Source: Nageia nagi
Taxonomy: Eukaryota; Pinophyta
NCBI GenBank assembly: GCA_050084985.1
Contig: JBITNC010000001.1
Span: 120,280,001 to 120,344,000, forward strand
Length of the DNA: 64,000 nucleotides
Direction: 5' to 3'
Positions 60,110-64,000 of the stretch are shown piece by piece. Positions within the stretch are counted from its first letter, which is position 1; the number at the start of each line of letters is the position of its first letter. The position numbers and the translations under genes were made by a program. The notes beneath the pieces were generated by a model that was not told the origin of the DNA, did not search any database, and saw only the letters and a program-made list of their open reading frames with translations.

Positions 60110-61800
60110 TAGCCCTACAATCATGGTAGGAGTGGACACTACCACCATTGCTAGCCATATCAATCCTAGATCTTACCCTATAGTTGCTAATGTTATTGGC
60201 CCCTATGGTTGATGTATCTCTAGAGAGCCTACTTGCCATCACTCCATGGATCTCAAGAAGGGTCTTCATGTGATCCTACTTGATATTTAAGGTTGTGATG
60301 TCCCTCTCCTTCACCTTAATCTTATCAATCTCACCCTGAATGCAGGCCCACTACTAGTCAAGAGGGGGTATGCTCAAATGCTCTTGTAGCCTCTTCATGG
60401 ACTACTCTAATATCACCATCTGGGCATCCTTTATTCAAAGGCTAGCCTATAGTGTGGTAAGATAGGTCTCCATGGGCCTTAATTTAGCAACCTTTACCTC
60501 CAAAGAGGTAATCCATGCATCTTTAGATCCTATTGCATAAATAAAAATAGGGTTAGTCACTTTGTAGTTATAAATAAAATATAAAAATTAATAAAATTAC
60601 AAAGTTGAGTTAGCATTTTTACCTGGTGCTAGGTTAGCTATGGAAAGAATAGCCAAACCACCTACTCGTTCTCCCTCTTGAGGAGGTACATCATGGATTA
60701 TATTATTGACCTAGTATGGGTAATCCTCCTCTAATCCCTCACTAGTAGTCCCCTCATCATTCCTATCATTCTCACCCATGCCGATATCAATTGGTTGCAC
60801 TCCTACCCACCATGTAGCATAATTAAGGGTAATCTCAAGAGCCATAGAAACATGTGTAGTTGCATCCATAACTTGTGGCTTCGACCAAGAATCCCTCCAC
60901 ATGGGTATCATCTATGATCCCATGGGAAAGTCTCTCTCTACTAGATATCTCCTATATGTTATGGGCACGAGCATGATATCCTATTGTATGCTAAATTATT
61001 ACAAAATGTGACCAAGATGATAGGGATCTACAATCTTTCTTTGTGTTTATAGAAAGTAATCTTAGTGGACCCATGAAAGCTAATATGCATCTAAATACCA
61101 TACAAAATCCTAAAAGGAAACCCAAATAAGATCCCATGCCTGTAATCTATCAAGCTCCCTCCTTTAGGCCTCTAAGGAGTGTGGTTATCTATATCCACCA
61201 ACACATGAGGTCTAGCACATAATAGATATGTCTCTTAGGTCCTCCCAAGCTCTCTATAAACCCATAGGACACACAAAAACTATGTTCTCATAGGCCCAGA
61301 TTTGCAATAGACTCACATGTCAATTGTGATGTTGATCTTATCAATACTCATGAAGTTGTACAAATCTATGTATAACTAGGCTAGAACCACTAGATCCCAA
61401 GCAAGCTAGGTCCCACACTCTCATATTTGCCTCATAATTCATACTAGGTTGAGTAAAAAAATCTGAACTAACTCTTATTCATACATAGGTATGTAGCTAT
61501 AATGGCTACAATATACAGCCAAAGATGGCACCCTACTGGTGCAAGTTGATACACCTCTATAAGATAGGAAGCTTGATGCTCTCAATCATGATCTACCTCA
61601 CCTATGATCCATAGAGCCTCTTCTCATGGGAATTATTATCTATGAGCTCTTACTGGTGAACCAAACTCCCCTAAAGGGGACACCTTAGATATAGTACATG
61701 TTAAGTAAAGTAACTAGCATTTCACCTAGGGGCAGGTGAAATGTGTAGCATTCAAGGTCCTAGCACTCTACTAGCACTGTCAAAAGAGGTAAATCCTATT
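60110..61800 (-). pseudogene. Antisense plant mobile domain (PMD) gene of element 2
   Basis: Minus-strand order: ECYTFHLPLGEMLVTL with GVPFRG (61,650-61,760), a long decayed middle with IWAYENIVFV (about 61,280), PYHLGHIL then ITYRRYLVERDF (60,930-61,010), and PMWRDSW to YATWWVGVQPIDIG (60,790-60,905). Exon 1 ends ..ANLAPG. A 93-bp intron (60,530-60,622) follows. Exon 2 has LEVKVAKLRPMETYL, a probable helical or coiled-coil stretch, and ends near 60,118 with MKTLLEIHGVMASRLSRDTS and YRVRSR. These are hallmarks of PF10536-type plant mobile domain proteins. The order equals that of the element 1 copy, but without the insertion. In-frame stops, many replacing Gln or Trp, show decay. No promoter is identified. 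It would be transcribed towards gag. Confidence 0.82.
60530..60622 (-). other. Spliceosomal intron in the antisense PMD gene of element 2
   Basis: On the minus strand: CACCAG|GTAAAAATG ... ATGCAATAG|GATC. Length 93 bp, AT-rich. Removing it joins ..LAP-G to SKDAWITSLEV in one frame (phase 1). The position matches the 76-bp intron of element 1 (28,974-29,049). Confidence 0.78.
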
Positions 61801-61804
61801 GGAT

Positions 61805-63615
61805 ACTCAACAATTTCCAAATATAAAATATTGCATTTTTTAATATGTCATCAATATGCATAGTCCTTGGCTATGTCCATGCTTTCTCAAGCACTAGTAG
61901 TAGTCATGGGGCCCCCTCTCATAAGGACCTTACTCTTGCATGGAAAAAATGTGAAAAAGATGAGCCTACATGGCCAAAAAAATATTTGGAATTGAAAATA
62001 ATAAATAAAATAAAAATTACATAATAAAAAAAATTCATTATGTGATCATATGAAAGAGAGCTAGTAGCTCAATGATGTGACTGCATCTATCAGTAATCGG
62101 GTAGTGAAATATCCTCCAATTGCCATCTATCAAGGGTAGAATGGGTCAAAATAGCAAGAAATAAGATCTCCAAGGTCCAATAGTAGCTAGTACTACAATA
62201 TATGCAAGAAATCAGTAAGAAATTGACAATCTAGTAGCACTTCATCTCATAAGGGAAGCTAGAAGACTAGAGTGTTGAATCAGGAAAGTGAAAAAGTTAA
62301 AATGACTTTTTATTTTCTAAATTTGCTTATATAGGTTTACTTTTGACCTAAAAACCAAGGAATAACTCTTTTTCATCCTAGGGTGAGTGAAATCATTATT
62401 TTGTATGCCCAAAATGCTTGAAAGTATTTTAAATGTCTAACATCCCTTTTTAGACACATGAAACAATGATTTTCACATTGCCAGTGATGTCCATTTTCAT
62501 GAGATATGCATAAAACCAAGGGGGAAATAGCTCAAAATAATACATAGAATTAATTTTAAGGCTACCACTCATCTTGGGTTGAAAGTATAGCATTTGTATT
62601 TTTAAATAATATTTGTATTAAATCTATGTTGCTAGCCATGTGAAAATGGAGAAATTAGGCAAAATTTAAAAGGTGATTTTTCAGTTCTACTTATTTACAC
62701 ATTTTTGGAGTGATGAATGAAACTTGAATATCATTATATGACATGTAATTTTGTTCTAAATATTTGGGTTTATTAGGTATGGTACATTAAAATTTTATCA
62801 TCTAAAATCTTGATTATGAGTGCAAGTATATACAAAAAACATGCCACATCATCAATTGAGGGTGCTATTTGATTTGGGTGCTCATTCATCATTTTCAATG
62901 CTGCTAATAGCATGGAAAAAGATAAATTGGCACACTTTCAGATAATTTCTTGCCTTATGTTTTTCTCATGATTCTATGCAATTATTACATGAATATCATG
63001 CACACTAGAATGATGGATTTCAAATATTCACAAATATTGCTATCTTGAACATGTTCCAAAAATTGGTACGGTAAATTCTTAGTATCACCCTACCATTGCA
63101 AGACATTTAAATGATACAAAAACATGGTTGATATAGGCTATCCAAAATCCTACACACAAAATGGGAAATTCTACATCACAATGGCCTAAAATTTTTACAA
63201 ATCTCTCAAATTGGGGCATGTCAATATGTCATTATATTTTGATGTTATTTTCTAATCTCTTTTTGGAATTATATATTTTTAGGACAATGATCATTATTAT
63301 TAATAAAAGATCAACAAATTTGTCACATTTCACATCGCCAGTGGTATGGGTCTTCTATGAAAATTTGTGCAAATTAAGTTCTAAAATTGCTAAATGGTTG
63401 AAAATTAGGTATTTTCTCATGAATTTCATTATGTGATTTATTGATGATCATATGAATGATGTATTTGAAGCATAGTTCATTGAAAAACTAATAATCATTT
63501 TTCATAGCCATGATCCTCCATGAGCAAATGTTGCATCTATTATAGGACATCACTAGTGTGGGTCACTCAAAAATCATGACAATATTATATTTATTGCATC
63601 CTTTATACATATCAT
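61805..63615 (+). other. 3' UTR of element 2
   Basis: No coding sequence with recognisable homology. Loosely repeated 'gccagtgrtgt'-type motifs occur at about 62,480, 63,328 and 63,551, comparable to the CACCNATGGTG motifs in element 1. A frame of 91 codons at 63,161-63,436 has no domain and is probably chance. Confidence 0.5.
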
Positions 63616-63619
63616 AATT

Positions 63620-63960
63620 TCTTTAGGTCATATACATTAAAATGTATAACCATCAATGGCCAATGATATAGCTAGTGAGAGTTCACTCACTTAAAAGTAA
63701 ATTGACGATGCAGCTGTGAGCAAGATGTTGACATTGGATCATCTCCAATGGACTATGCAACTTGTTGTATATCCACATGGTTTTTTCTTTGAACCCATCA
63801 AAATCATAAAATCTTTGGGTCATAGACATTAAACATATGATCATTGATGGCCAACGACATGGCCAGTGAGACTTCACTCACTTAAAAGTAAATCAATGAT
63901 GTAGTCATGAGTAAGGTGTTGACATTAGATTATCTCCAATGGATTATGCAACTTGTTGTG
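63620..63960. repeat. ~191-bp direct repeats of element 2 (2 copies seen)
   Basis: Anchors AGTGAGAGTTCACTCACTTA (about 63,675) and AGTGAGACTTCACTCACTTA (about 63,867) are 192 bp apart. In this element the stem GTGAG-(A/G)(G/C)TTCA-CTCAC is kept. The monomer is clearly homologous to that in element 1, so it belonged to the common ancestor of both elements. The array runs towards the window end. Confidence 0.88.
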
Positions 63961-64000
63961 TATACACATGGTTTTTTCTTTAAACAAATCCAAAGCATAA

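Larger units (their letters stand above)
55556..64000 (+). mobile_element. Element 2: sister gag-only LTR element with antisense PMD gene (partial)
   Basis: Plus-strand order: 5' LTR (55,556 to about 56,935, containing a solo LTR), primer-binding site, gag (56,999 to about 59,455), antisense PMD gene (about 60,110-61,800), 3' UTR and at least two ~191-bp repeats. It then leaves the window before a 3' LTR. All parts align in order with element 1. The target-site half is probably CCTAA (55,551-55,555). The PMD gene here is uninterrupted, so this copy shows the ancestral layout better. Confidence 0.82.

Noticed and set aside
59946-60269. 107-codon minus-strand frame with an Ile-Tyr run
   Set aside because: The Ile-Tyr run is the translated (TA)n microsatellite. 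Only its first part overlaps real PMD exon 2 sequence.
1-64000. tRNA, rRNA or organelle DNA insertions
   Set aside because: No tRNA cloverleaf, rRNA core sequence or recognisable chloroplast or mitochondrial gene was found on reading both strands. Short or divergent pieces could be missed by eye.

Overview
This is a nuclear genomic window from a land plant, most likely a seed plant with a large, repeat-dominated genome. It is strongly AT-rich. Nothing bacterial is present, and I see no intact host gene, rRNA or tRNA. The content is decayed Ty3/gypsy and Ty1/copia LTR retrotransposons nested in one another, tandem repeats derived from them, a plant-type kelch pseudogene and a rearranged segmental duplication. 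In-frame stops in the element genes are often TAA/TAG where a sister copy has Gln, as expected of old, methylated, deaminated copies. I cannot name the species.

Layout. 0-5.1 kb: blocks A, B and C of a diverged duplication, plus a minus-strand gene remnant (about 4.2-5.1 kb). 5.15-5.37 kb: gypsy gag scrap. 6.46-9.75 kb: element Y, a deleted minus-strand Ty3/gypsy element with two ~525-bp LTRs around an integrase remnant. 11.2-17.45 kb: second copies of the blocks, in the order C', A', B', with a kelch-repeat pseudogene (13.9-14.7 kb) and three large DNA fold-backs (15.6-16.4 kb). 19.0-51.87 kb: element X, a minus-strand gypsy-type element (827- and 826-bp LTRs, gag remnant, no pol seen). Its right LTR is split by element 1. 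25.30-51.18 kb: element 1, a ~25.9-kb plus-strand gag-only LTR element. 51.9-55.55 kb: minus-strand Ty1/copia pol pseudogene, cut at 55,555 by element 2. 55.56 kb to the end: element 2, a sister of element 1, with a copia solo LTR inside its own 5' LTR. It runs off the window.

The most interesting biology is in elements 1 and 2. Both have an LTR, a gag gene and no recognisable protease, RT or integrase. Downstream of gag, on the opposite strand, each carries a degenerate plant mobile domain (PMD, PF10536-type) gene with a C-terminal helical tail and one GT-AG intron at the same place. Beyond it both carry a 3' untranslated region with ~191-bp direct repeats rich in short inverted repeats. An antisense gene can keep its intron through retrotransposition, because the sense genomic RNA would not be spliced there. 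I infer a non-autonomous (TR-GAG-like) family with an antisense PMD cargo. Element Y shares its LTR start and polypurine tract and once encoded integrase, so it represents a possible helper lineage.

In element 1 the 3' UTR has fused to a truncated LTR, and this ~2.64-kb unit is amplified seven-fold (32.6-51.18 kb), including a recent ~5.2-kb dimer duplication. It looks like satellite DNA forming inside a retrotransposon.
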